64,000 nucleotides of DNA from Gnetum montanum (taxonomy: Eukaryota > Streptophyta > Gnetopsida > Gnetales > Gnetaceae). The stretch lies in the NCBI GenBank assembly GCA_015680685.1, contig MNCI01017726.1, forward strand, positions 8,751 to 72,750. Reading direction: 5' to 3'. The notes beneath the pieces are model-generated. The model had not been told where the DNA came from, searched no databases, and was given only the letters and a program-made list of their open reading frames with translations. Every line of letters starts with the position of its first letter. Position 1 is the first letter of the stretch. The position numbers and the translations under genes were made by a program. Shown here in pieces: positions 45,835-56,700 of the stretch.

Positions 45835-46446
45835 TGCTACGCTACGCTATGCTTTGTAGTGTAGCATGTGGGCATAGTATAACATAGCCACTAGTTTAAG
45901 GTGGAAAACTTGTGTTGTGTCCTGTTGCATGTGCTGGAACTTTTGAAGTGTGCTAGCTATTTTTTGCATATTTGCTACGCTATGCTACGCTACGTTGTGT
46001 AGCATAGCGTAGCAGTTGGCCTTAGTCGTGAAAACTTCAACAATCTGCAAACTTTGCTTTTTGCACTACGAAACTTGTGAACTTGCTGATCTTGCACCTT
46101 GAGATACCTTTTGTTACTCTCATAGAGTTGCTACGCTGTGCTATGCTATGTAGCGTAGCGTAGTGTAACAATCGACATTGCTTGCTTTTTGTTGAGTTTG
46201 TCACTTTCTGGTGAAGGAGCCATTGCTGAAGAACTTGGAGCTGAGAAAAGTAACTATTTTCAAAGGCCAGAGGTGCTAATTGAGTGTAATTGAAATCACT
46301 AAGTAAGTTGAGCCTTCCTGTCTTGCTCTCACTACGCTATGCTATGCTGCGTAGCGTAGCACCTTGTCTTGCAACAATTTACGGTTGACTGCTTGAACAA
46401 CTGTCTCCTGAAGCCTGCTATGCTACATAGCGTAGCGTAGCGTAGT
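45835..46446 (-). repeat. Five interspersed GCTACGCTA palindromes in the E LTR
   Basis: Imperfect inverted repeats lie at about 45,835-45,867, 45,973-46,015, 46,129-46,168, 46,332-46,361 and 46,417-46,446. Each has a left arm of GCTACGCTATGCTA type and a right arm of TAGCATAGCGTAGC type with a short loop. They are separated by unrelated sequence of about 55-165 bases. Confidence 0.88.
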
Positions 46447-46700
46447 AAACTCCTCGACTAGAAAACTTGCCAAACTGTTTTGTGCATTCTGAGCACCATC
46501 AACAACTCTCTGCATTGTTTCTACGTAGACTGTTAGTTGGATGAATTACCCAGCTAGAAAATTTGCCAAACTGTACAGCCTAAAACCCATAACATCCATC
46601 TCTTGATGAACTACCGTGACGCTGCTTGAATTGTGAAGACCTAGTGAAGCAAGGATGCCCTAAAAATTTAGGGTGTTTCAGGGTCTTGTTCACACATTAG

Positions 46701-47472
46701 TATTAATGTTGGTTCAACTTCATGAAAATATTAATATTGACTCAAACATAATAATGGCTATATAACTAATGTACCCACCACATTTATGATACAATTAGAT
46801 CATTTCCTTAATAGAACTCCTATAATTTTATCTTGTAGATGTTGAAATTTTTTCATCAAATGTCTACAATATGGATTGAGTAGATTTTCTAAAATTTCGT
46901 TCGAGTGCTTAACGTACCTAGACAGATTGGCATGATGGAGATAAAATTAAGATCTATTCTATTCATTACAACACTTAGATTCTAATTTTAATATTTTTAT
47001 TACAATTTACTTTACTTGTTCTCTAATTTCATGTACTTAGTTAAATATTTTTGTTTTACCACACTTAGTAAATTTGTATGAGTACAACAATCTCTTTAGT
47101 GACTTAGTAGGTCCAACAATCGTCACTTGACAACCTAGTAATGTCAATACATCTTCAAGTTGTGCATGACAAGTTGGAAACATATGCTCTATGTTTAGGA
47201 TAGTTTGGATTTACTTCTTTGTACTTAGATTAATTAAATGAATATTTTAATACTTTTAAATATTTTAATAATAAATTTTACTCATGTACCTCAATCACAC
47301 CTAACTATACAAATTGAGCCCAAACAAGTGTGATTAGAAAGACAATGATTAATAACTTAATGCTGAACTAACAAGGACATCCAACTAGTCTTAGTCCATA
47401 GAAGTGAACTTGATCATGTATAAATGCTTGTGATCTATATGGTTGGGCATTAGTTTACTTTGACACTCATCA
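46701..47472 (+). repeat. LTR of the TGATGA family (F3), possible 3' LTR of element C
   Basis: It shares with F2 the block around GGCTATATAACTAATGTACC and the following TTTATGATACAATTAGATCA. It also carries ATAAAATTAAGATCTATTCT near 46,941 and ends GACACTCATCA at 47,472. ATTAG occurs directly on both sides (46,696-46,700 and 47,473-47,477), but the left end lacks a clean TGATGA and abuts the E LTR, so the duplication may be chance. The orientation fits the missing 3' LTR of C. Confidence 0.6.
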
Positions 47473-47477
47473 ATTAG

Positions 47478-47991
47478 ACTACATTGCTTATGGCTTGAAA
47501 GTTGAAGATTCAATCAAATTTAATTCCAAAAGGTATTTTAAGTTAACACCATTATTTCCTACTTAAAGTTTTAACAAAGTATCATGTTCATTATCATAAG
47601 GGTACATATAGTCAAATAGTTTTAGCTCTCAATGGCTTCTTAAACTTGGAAAGAAACATAGTTTAGGTTCATACACATACTATAAAATTGCAAAGAACCA
47701 TTTACAACTTTTTAATAAAATCTCAAGTTTAAAATTAGCTTGCATGAGCTATTATAAGTCCATTAAAAAGGATGGGCCTTTAAAATAATTAAGAATTATT
47801 ATTGCTATGAGGGTAGTTGCTATTGTTTATCATTGTTATTTTAGATTCATTAGTATATTTTCAATTCATGTTAACCAAAAATTAGCTTAATATTTTGAAC
47901 TATAAAAATTTTCAATCCATGATTAAGTTTAGACTTCTTCACTAATCAACTTGAAAAAATAAAATAAATGTAATAAATAGTATAAGGGGTT
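47478..47991. other. AT-rich spacer; nothing supported
   Basis: No coding signal or repeat terminus seen between the F3 LTR and element D. Confidence 0.4.
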
Positions 47992-48883
47992 TGATGAGCA
48001 GCAAGGTACCCCTATGCTCGACCATACAAATCACAAATGTTCCCACACAATCTGGTCAAATTCCATGGATGGGACTAGTTGTGGCATCTAGATCGCTATG
48101 CCTTTATTGCAATTTGTTGTCTTTCCAGTTGGACTAGTGGTAGATTTATCATGTATGGTTTATTCTAGAGTGAGGCATATGATTTTTATTATTTTATATT
48201 TTATTATTCTAAAATTAAAAATGGGATGAAATTCAATTTCTAATAAATTTAACTAATCTAATTGCTAATTAATAATCAACTACCCTAACATAAGTATCCA
48301 GTCCCACTTCCTATACACACGTTAAACACATATAACACTGATGGGTTCCAAATATTAAGTGTTGCTAGGATTACCAAGAGTCATACACATGCTCAAAGTG
48401 ATCGTACTTATGTGCTTAATTAATTAACATGCATGAAAATGTAAATATTAACTAAGTACATTAAATGTAAATTACATGGAAAGTAAATCTAATCTAAGTA
48501 AAAGTGTTGCAATGAATAAGAATCAATCTCAATCTTATTACCATTCATGGAATATGTCTAGGTACATTGCCAATTACATAAGACTTCATACAATTGACTC
48601 AGATCCACTTTGTGGGTACTCACTGACTATTCTCTAAGATTATGGAATAAAATCATAAGAATTCAACTACTCTATTGACAAACTATGAAAAACTGATGGC
48701 AAACTATTTCAAAACTAACTGGAAATTGTGAGCCTAAACACTATATTTATAAGTTGGTGTATACCCTATGACATCAAATGTTTGATATCACATCTGGGCT
48801 TCAACGTTGGATACCCAACATCGCATCCTATTTATGACATTAGATACCCAACGTTAGAGTAGATGAAAAAATGCGTTTCATCA
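47992..48883 (-). repeat. Element D 3' LTR
   Basis: Starts TGATGAGCAGCAAGG and ends GTTTCATCA on the plus strand. The TATA box on the minus strand is near 48,742-48,752. Between it and the outer end are short palindromes such as GTTGGATACCCAAC (about 48,804-48,817). Confidence 0.9.
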
Positions 48884-48892
48884 TACCCCCAT
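48884..48892 (-). other. Element D polypurine tract
   Basis: The minus strand reads ATGGGGGTA directly before the LTR. Confidence 0.75.
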
Positions 48893-48959
48893 TATTGAAT
48901 GAAAAATCATCCTCGAGTGTAGAAGAGGAGGAACAAGTTCCTTACAAAATATTGGGTAG

Positions 48960-49589
48960 TGATGAAGTGTCATTAGTCGATGTGTNGGCAATAAAGATGA
49001 ACTCTTCAAGCATTCCTTGTAGCATTTGGATTTAGCCATTTTATGAATTTAGTAGTTTAATATGTTTATGATTTGTTAATTGCTTGTTAATAAATTAAGT
49101 TGTTGTTATTGTTATTTTAATCGCTACCGCTCCTTTATAGTTTGTAAAGGCCATAAGTATGACCATCTTGAACGTAAACCCAACACTTGGTAAACCTAGT
49201 GACGCTTAACGTCTGGTAATCCAGAAGTGCTTAGGGGATGCTCAGAACATGCCTAAAAGATGAGATAAGGTACTTATGCCAGGAATAGTTAGAATAAAAA
49301 TTAGGATAATTATAGATTAGAAAATAGTTCATTCTTTACTTTCCATACTTTAATTAGACGCCAAAAGATAAGTAAAAAGCTATAAAAATCATTCATCTTA
49401 ATCTCACTTAACCATCACAAGTAGAACATCACAAGTGAGATTAGGAAGACAATGACCGTTCTAACCCAAGGTTTCATTGGTTAGGATCTGGTGTATGTTA
49501 AGTGGTTACAGTCTACGGAATTCGACCGAGTCATGTGTGAACGCTTGTGATTCGTATGGTTGGGCGTAGGGGTACATAGCTGCTCATCA
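48960..49589 (+). repeat. Solo LTR inserted in element D
   Basis: Begins TGATGAAGTGTCATTAG and ends CTGCTCATCA, with the target duplication GGTAG on both sides (48,955-48,959 and 49,590-49,594). Without it, ATTGGGTAG-GTATGAAATTATT joins to match element A (ATTGGGCAAGTATGGGATTATT). The single N at 48,986 marks a join inside the LTR, so its U3 is probably shortened in the assembly; no TATA box is visible in what remains. Confidence 0.88.
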
Positions 49590-50699
49590 GGTAGGTATGA
49601 AATTATTGACTGACATACAAACTGACTATATGGAATAGATAAACTCTAAGTGCTGCATTATAAATTTTATTCAAGTGGATGCATACAAAATGATAGAGTG
49701 ACAAAAAGACTAGATGGATATTGAAGATCACAAAATTTAAAGAGGTCTTCAAGAATCTACTAAAGATGATTCTTCTTGTTGTTGTTAGCGATGGAAGAAT
49801 TTTAACCTTGATTGTTATGTTGATGCTTCTTTAGTTATGTAGAACATCCTTGAAGGGTGGACTAAAATTTCCTCTCATCACCCCATGGATCTAGCAAACA
49901 TGTGAAGCTTGGGTTGCTATCTTGTATCTGATATGATGTATCCATGGTCATATCCTTTGTTGTTCCTCTCTTGGATTTATTTTCATGCCTGGCAAAGAAC
50001 CTTCTTCCTTAGGTGTTTCATTTATCATCACCTATAGTCACCAAAGGATCAACATCAATTTTGGTAGATTTTTCCTTAATAATCAACCCTTTTCAAATCC
50101 CTTAGGTTTTTTAAGCACAAGATGATTACAACATGGTGTGCCCAAGGCTATGCGGTAACTAAAATCATCAAGCTATTCACATTATTTTGATCAATTACTA
50201 TTAGTTACCATGATGTTCAAAAATAGGATGTTAAAAAATTTTAAAGTAGGCACCCCTAGCCCCCATGACTAATAAGTGTTACTTCGGAAACACATAGGTT
50301 CTTGAATAATTAAAACCAATGCTCTAATTTAGAAGATGACCAAGAAATATTAATGGATATGGAAATAGAAAAGTAGAAAAAATTAATGAAATAGATGAGA
50401 AGTAGTTCTAGAATCATACATAAATTCAGAGAAACCATCAATGATGTTTTGGAAGATGTGAAAGTTAGTTCAAAGCCATGATCAACAAAAGTTATGCAAG
50501 TGGGTCCTCCCCAAAGCAAGCTCTTGCCATAATGTCCTTGCATAACCATTTCTATAAATGTCCATGGGCACCAGAGAAGTTAAATGTAGACCATTCCTTT
50601 GTTCCAAACAACACACAACTATCATTATTAGGATGTTGCACTATACTATACGAAACCAAAAGGCTCATAATCGCAGGCAAAAGTGACATTCTCTCATTG

Positions 50700-52659
50700 A
50701 TGTTATGATGCTGAACCCTCCTATGTTGTTGGAGGTGATATATGGTGGAGGTGAGTATAAGAATATTGAGGATATGATGTAGGGTGAGAGGTGTGAGATG
50801 GTGATATCATATAAGATGTTGTAGGATAATGATATTTGAAAGAGTGGTAGTAGTGATTTGAGGTAGAGGAAGTAAAAATAGTTGGCAAAACATGGTGTTG
50901 AACCTAATATTCATGTGGGTTTGGTTAGTAGGAAGGATATGACTAGTTTAGTGGTGAAATCCCCCATGACTATGGTTGTTGCCATTATGGTTGATGCCAA
51001 TGTTGAGGCTAGTAATAAGTCACCCTAGGATAGTATGGTTGGATTTGGGGTTTTCTAAAATTACCACATGGAAGAGGAAATATCTTAGACATGTATTTTT
51101 GTACAAACTTTAAATTTAATGCACTAGCCCAATACTCTTGTAAATGCAATAAGATCGGGCAATGGCCCTTTGAATGGTCATATAGGCAAATGTCACATCC
51201 ACCATCCTCTTCAGTGGTTAAGTCTATAGCCTCTTCTTCTATGACCATGTCCCCTCCTTGCCAAAAAGTGTTTCTAGCTATTTCTTAGTTCCTTTTCCTC
51301 TTTTGTTGTGATCAGTTGATTTGTTTTGCGCTACTCTCTCCTCTATGATTTCTTTGCAAGTTTTACCTTTCTCATTCATCGATTCCAACATATTATCAAA
51401 CTTTTCTTTAATCTAAATGATAGAATTTTGTATTGGCAAGGTCTATTGTAAAATACCCTCATCAAGAGCTACCTCTTTTTCCTTATCATAGATATGGACA
51501 CTTTTCTTTTGCAAAGTTGGGTCCTAGTTATTTTCCTCTACATTCTCTTGTCTACATAGCTCTCCTTCTTCTTTTGCCACATGCTTGATTAACTCTTTGA
51601 TCTAATGGATTCATAGCTTGTATAATTCTCCTAGAGCATACATCCCAACGGTCTCCCTTATTTCATTATGAAGCCCATCTATGATGTGTAAAAGTTGCCT
51701 TTCCACAGAGAAAGCATGGCTTGGGCATCTATGTAGTAGTGAATAGTATCTATCCAAGACCACATCCAAGGGTTCATGATTTTCTTGCTTTCACTTTTGG
51801 ATTTGTCTCCTTAGGTTAAACACCCTTGCATAGGTTTGGTATTTTTTATTGAAAAGTTCCAGAATTGTGGACCATTGGCGAGTGGAACTTAGTTCCAACA
51901 ATTGATACCGCACTTTGGCTTTGTCAATTGGTATCCTAGGAAAGAGCTTAAGCATTTGCCACCCACTTTCAATTTTGTATAAGGCACAGGAATCATGAAA
52001 GGCTTGTAGATGATGTTGTGGATTCAAATTGGAGCCTCCCACAAATTTAGGGATATTTTTTATATCAAGCTTAGATAAGTAATTGTCCCTACGATGCCTA
52101 TGAGGTTTCTTAACTACCTTTGTGATCTCCATTAGGCTCTTAGTGGCCAACAAGGGTTCATTGTCATCAAAAATGTTGATATGAAAATTTATATTTCTAT
52201 TCATTTGATTGTGAAAATATTGTTTATGCTCACTGTAATGTCTTTGATTTGCCCTTGGGTTCAATTTCTCTCTTTATCTTGACCTTGTAGTGGAGCTCTA
52301 TCTCTATACCTATGTTCATCTTCGTTAGAGCTAGATGTTAAAGAGGAAGAGGAAGATGAGGAACTAGGAGAATTGCCAAGGCTTCTATAGTTATCCACAT
52401 GGTCCCTTAATTTATCTTGTCTAATTTTAGAAAAGGCTCTAGGCCTTGAGGCCCTCCTTGATCTAGGACTTACTCCATCTCCTCTACGATTATTTGCACC
52501 AATTGAATGTAGTCTTTGAGTGTAGTAAGGGTCTAAATGAGCATAGGAAACCCCTACTTGAGGTTGTTCACTTCAATTTTCTTCAATGCAGATCCTATCA
52601 TTTCTCCTATGAGTGCTTTCATCATGTGATGCAATCTTGGTCCTCTGTGAAGAAGACAT
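50700..52659 (-). pseudogene. Element D gag
   Basis: ATG at 52,659 gives MSSSQRTK, as in A. The largest open part (52,264-51,791) holds FVGGSNLNPQHHLQAFHDSC, WQMLKLFPRIPIDKA and FNKKYQTYARVFNLRRQIQK, matching A and B. The zinc knuckle near 51,180 is complete: C-x2-C-x3-H-x4-C in CDICLYDHSKGHC. A Tyr/Pro/Gln-rich tail ends near 50,700. Compared with A the segment between MSSS and the core is shorter. No protease or pol follows, so this copy could at most have supplied a structural protein. Confidence 0.85.
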
Positions 52660-52770
52660 GGTTTTGTCTGATAATGTGTGCAATTTAAAATATTAATGTT
52701 TTCTAAAAGATAGATTGTTAATACCTTTAAAGAGATCATGTATAATATAACTAATCTAGATAACTAGCAC

Positions 52771-52790
52771 CATCCTCAGGAATGGTGCCA
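52771..52790 (-). other. Element D primer-binding site (tRNA-Asp type)
   Basis: One base after the 5' LTR the minus strand reads TGGCACCATTCCTGAGGATG. It aligns with TGGCGCCGTTGCCGAGGA of B with few substitutions. Confidence 0.78.
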
Positions 52791-52791
52791 A

Positions 52792-53701
52792 TGATGAGTA
52801 GCAAGGTACCCCTATGCTCAACCATATGAATCACAAGTGTTCACACATGATTCAGTCGAATTTTGTGGATGGGACTAGTTGTAGAATCTAGATCGCTATG
52901 CCTTGATCATAGTTTGCTACCTTTCCACTTGGACTAGTGGTAGCTTTATCATGTATGGTTTAGTCTAAAGTGATGCATATGATTTTTATTATTTTATATT
53001 TTATTGTTCTACAATTAACATCAAGTTGAAACTCAATTTATAATCAATTCAACTAATCTAATTGCTAATTAATAATAAACTACCCTAACAAAAGTACTTG
53101 ATCCAACTTCCCATGCACATCTTGAACACATATAATGCTATTGGGTTCCAAATGTTAAGCGTTGCTAGGATAACCAAGAGTCATACACATGCTTAAAGTG
53201 ATCATACTTATGTGCTTAATTAATTAATATGCATGAAAATGTAAATCTTAACTAAGTACATGAAAGGTAAATTGTATGGAAAGTAAATCTAATCTAAGTC
53301 AAAGTGCTACTATGAAGAAGAAACAATCTTAATCTTATTGCTATTCACGGAATATGTCTAGGTAAATTGCCAGTTGAATAAGACTTCATACAACTAACTT
53401 AGATCCACTCTATGGGCACTCACTGATTGTTCTCTATGATTATAGAATAAAACTATAAGAATTAGGCTACTCTATTAACAAAACTATGAAAAACTAATGC
53501 AAAACTTACTGAAAATCATGAGCCCAAGCACTATATTTATAAGTTGGTGTATACCATATAACATCGAATGTTTGACATTGCATCTGGGCTTTGGCGTTGA
53601 ATACCCGACATCACATCTTGCCCCTAACGTTGGCTACCCAATGTCAAGGCTCTAACATCAGGTACCCAACATCGAAGCAAATGAAAAAATGTGTTTCATT
53701 A
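52792..53701 (-). repeat. Element D 5' LTR
   Basis: Partner of 47,992-48,883, starting TGATGAGTAGCAAGG. The TATA box on the minus strand is near 53,532-53,542, with palindromic segments such as GTTGGCTACCCAATG between it and the outer end. Confidence 0.9.
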
Positions 53702-53706
53702 GGGTT

Positions 53707-56700
53707 CCACTTAACAGCTCTTCATTTTGGTAGTTTGAACTTATGAAATGTTGGAGATAGGCTAAACCTAGTCCTATCATTTCTAACTATTAGCATATCA
53801 TACCACTACTTGTTATAATTGAAAGATCATCATTGCTTACTATAAAATTTAAATACTAAAATTATAAATCAATAGAGATAAAGTTTATGAGAAAATGTAT
53901 GAAAAACACTAGTAGCTTTTGAACAAGTTCTAAGCAACAACAATTAAAATTTGCAAAAATTTTATTGAGTTGAGTTAAAAATACAATGAGAGGAGTATTT
54001 GATGGAAAACTACAATTCCCAATGATAGTAGTTAGTAATAAAAATTGCAAAATTTTATGAAAGTATAAAAGACATAAAGAGGATATAAAAATTTTATGAT
54101 TTGTAACAACAATTAAATTTTTTTTAATTATTATCATCATAAGAGTTAGAAATTTTACTATTCAAAAAAGAGAAAAAATTTATTAACCTATATAAGAGAT
54201 ATAAAAGAGAGTAAAATTTTAACAAATGTAAAAATTTTACTAAATTATAAAAGAGATAATGAGGGGAATTTTTAACAAATTTTAAAATTACGGTGTTATT
54301 TAAAATGGGAAATAGCTATGTTAAGAAATTTTCATAAGTAGCACCAACAACAAGAAATTTTAAAAAATTTTATCACTGACATTACTTTTTTAGAAATTGT
54401 GCTATTCAAAAAATTCAAAAATTTGACTATACTATACAAGACATACAATTAGGATAATAAAGTAAATTTTAATAATAGGAAAATAAAATTTTAACAAGAA
54501 AATGTTTAACTAAACTGTAAAAAAGATGTTTAAAATGGGAAAATTTTAATAATTTTTCAAAAAAATAAAATAACAACCCTCCTTCTTTCAAATAGATTTT
54601 TTTATATTAAGTATTAAAAAAATCCTATCACTAAAGGATTCTGAGACAAGGGTTTGATTACTTGTTAAATGCTAGGTCATATGTTGTGGTTTACAAGAGG
54701 CTTAGTAAATAAATGGACAACATCTAGACACCTATCTTCACCTCTCCTCCCTCTACGCTAGAACAACTTTCATATTGATTAGGAATTTTTTGGAGTCTTA
54801 ACTATGGTTATTTGACTCTCCTTTTGGTGTGTACATCTTAAGAATTGCCAAAGTATAGTCATTTTTCATTGTTATACTTTTTGGTTGGGTGTCACTATAT
54901 TCAAAGCTACAAATGTTTCGTTTGATTTCTATGTATACATTTTTTTGAGCTTGGCCATGATGAAAACAATGCATGGGATACATGTAGTTAAACCTATCTA
55001 AACTATTACCATTTATCGAAGGTTTTTTAATAAGTTTTTTTCGATTTCACATTAGGGAATATTATTTTATCATTTAAAATTCTAATTTAGGCTTGGTGCA
55101 ACATTTTCCCTTCAATTTTTTATAGCTTGGAAGAGTACTTACTCTAAGCAGGAAAATTTTAAAGGTGCTATTCAAAATTTCATAAATAAAGAATTTCATT
55201 GTAAATTTTTATCAAGTTCATTTTGTCATGTTATTTCATAATGCTCACATAGCATAGTAATATAGATAATATCATCATAAGTAAAAATAAAGATAACATA
55301 TAGGTAAGTTTTGATAAATGAAGAAGAAAAACTTTCTATATTATGTCTATGAACCTACCAAATAAACAAATATAAAGTAAATATAGATAAATAAAAGTAA
55401 AACTCTTTCAAAATTTTCCTTTTGAAAATCAAAATTTTAATATTTTTTTAACATTATTTATGCTAATTTTATGGGATGTAATTTTTAACACCCCACCCTA
55501 GTGCACCTAACTAGGGTATGATGATGCCTAGAATCGTTAGTAATAATACTACAGAAGCATGATAAACTAAATGCTAATGATGTATAAATATATGTCAAGA
55601 AATACATGTATTATAGAAGGGCAAACTACACAAAAATTTCATGCCAAACCAAAAATTAAGCATACATTTCAATTTACAAAATTGAATATCTCTACAATCT
55701 ACATTACTCTCATAAGATAAAAAAATGCATAAACATCATCATATATATAAGACTATAGAGAGTTTCATACAAATGCATTAACCAACCCCTAAGGATTTTT
55801 CTCTCCTCTACTCTCTCTCTCTCTCTCTCTCTCTATGCTCATCTGTGCTCCTACGACTTCCACCTATAATTAAATAAAGTTAGTATAAAACTGAATGGAA
55901 AGCCTTTACACTTCCCCTGCTAGAGTGTTGACAAGTGCTACACTAGAGGAGAAGAGTGGAATACAAGGCAACATGCAACAACTATTAGTTTTGCACATGC
56001 TTAAAACAACATACACACACACATACCATATTACACATATCACTAACATAATCATTATCATAGAGAATAGATGGTTTTCATGCAATCACAAATAAAACCA
56101 CTATATAACATAATCTATCAAATATCTATTACACCACATCACATGCATTTTCACTATCAAGCCCATGCCATCATAGCTACTCCACTCTGTTAAATAACCT
56201 ATGACCCACACAATTATAATCCAATCATTATATATATATATATTAGCAATATAACTCACAAAACAATACTATTATATACATAGATCAGGTGGCCACTAGC
56301 ATATCCACACTCAGTGTAGCATGTGAAATATTACTATGGGTACTCATAAATAGCCATTTCCTATAGGTCTTTTATTTATCCAACTAGTGCTAGGGTCCAC
56401 CAATCTATGACCCACAACCACTAGCCTTCTGGAGGACCGGCTATAGGGACAAACACACCTATGCCATGTATCAAACATAGAGATGAACACACCTATGCTC
56501 TTCTACTCTTAATATGAGGCCTAAAATAGGAGGCTTACTGATGCATCATAATGGGGGTTAATCCATACTACCTCCAAGGTGCTTGATCACCAACCAATCC
56601 ACACCCTCATACTAGTGCCACCCACCAACGACCGTCACATGTATCATCATGAAGACATATATAGATCTAGGCTAGCTTAAGCCAACATATTTCATAAGCA

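Larger units (their letters stand above)
34550..46694 (-). mobile_element. Element E: Tat-like gag-protease element carrying an antisense gene, one LTR missing
   Basis: On the minus strand there is a 5' LTR (45,015-46,694), a leader, gag from 44,599, and protease ending near 40,800. No RT, RNase H or integrase follows. Instead there is a hairpin-unit tandem array, then a multi-exon gene on the plus strand, then a second hairpin array, then about 900 bases of unassigned sequence up to the end of element C. The motif GCTAYGCTA recurs in the LTR, in the introns of the antisense gene and in the arrays, which ties these parts into one unit. No second LTR is found at the left, so the left boundary is uncertain. 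A second E-type LTR starts at 63,829. Confidence 0.75.
45015..46694 (-). repeat. Element E 5' LTR
   Basis: On the minus strand the LTR runs from TGTGAACAAGACC (at 46,694) to TTTTTGGTCA (at 45,015). A TATA box CCTATAAATACC lies at 45,617-45,628. Upstream of it five palindromes built from GCTACGCTA/TAGCGTAGC are spread over 600 bases. The inner part (45,040-45,175) matches the last 150 bases of the window, confirming the left LTR limit. Without a second LTR for this copy the right limit rests on sequence alone. Confidence 0.75.
47992..53701 (-). mobile_element. Element D: gag-only non-autonomous LTR element
   Basis: LTRs at 47,992-48,883 and 52,792-53,701 are clearly paired, and the 5-bp duplication GGGTT flanks the element (47,987-47,991 and 53,702-53,706). 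The outer end of the 5' LTR has changed from TCATCA to TCATTA. Inside, on the minus strand, are a primer site, gag, and directly the 3' spacer: the join lies near 50,490-50,700, where A has protease and all of pol. A solo LTR sits in the 3' spacer. Confidence 0.92.

Noticed and set aside
46696-47477. ATTAG as a proven target duplication of the F3 LTR
   Set aside because: The left LTR terminus is not TGATGA and the left flank belongs to the E LTR boundary. The same five bases flank element A, so chance is possible.
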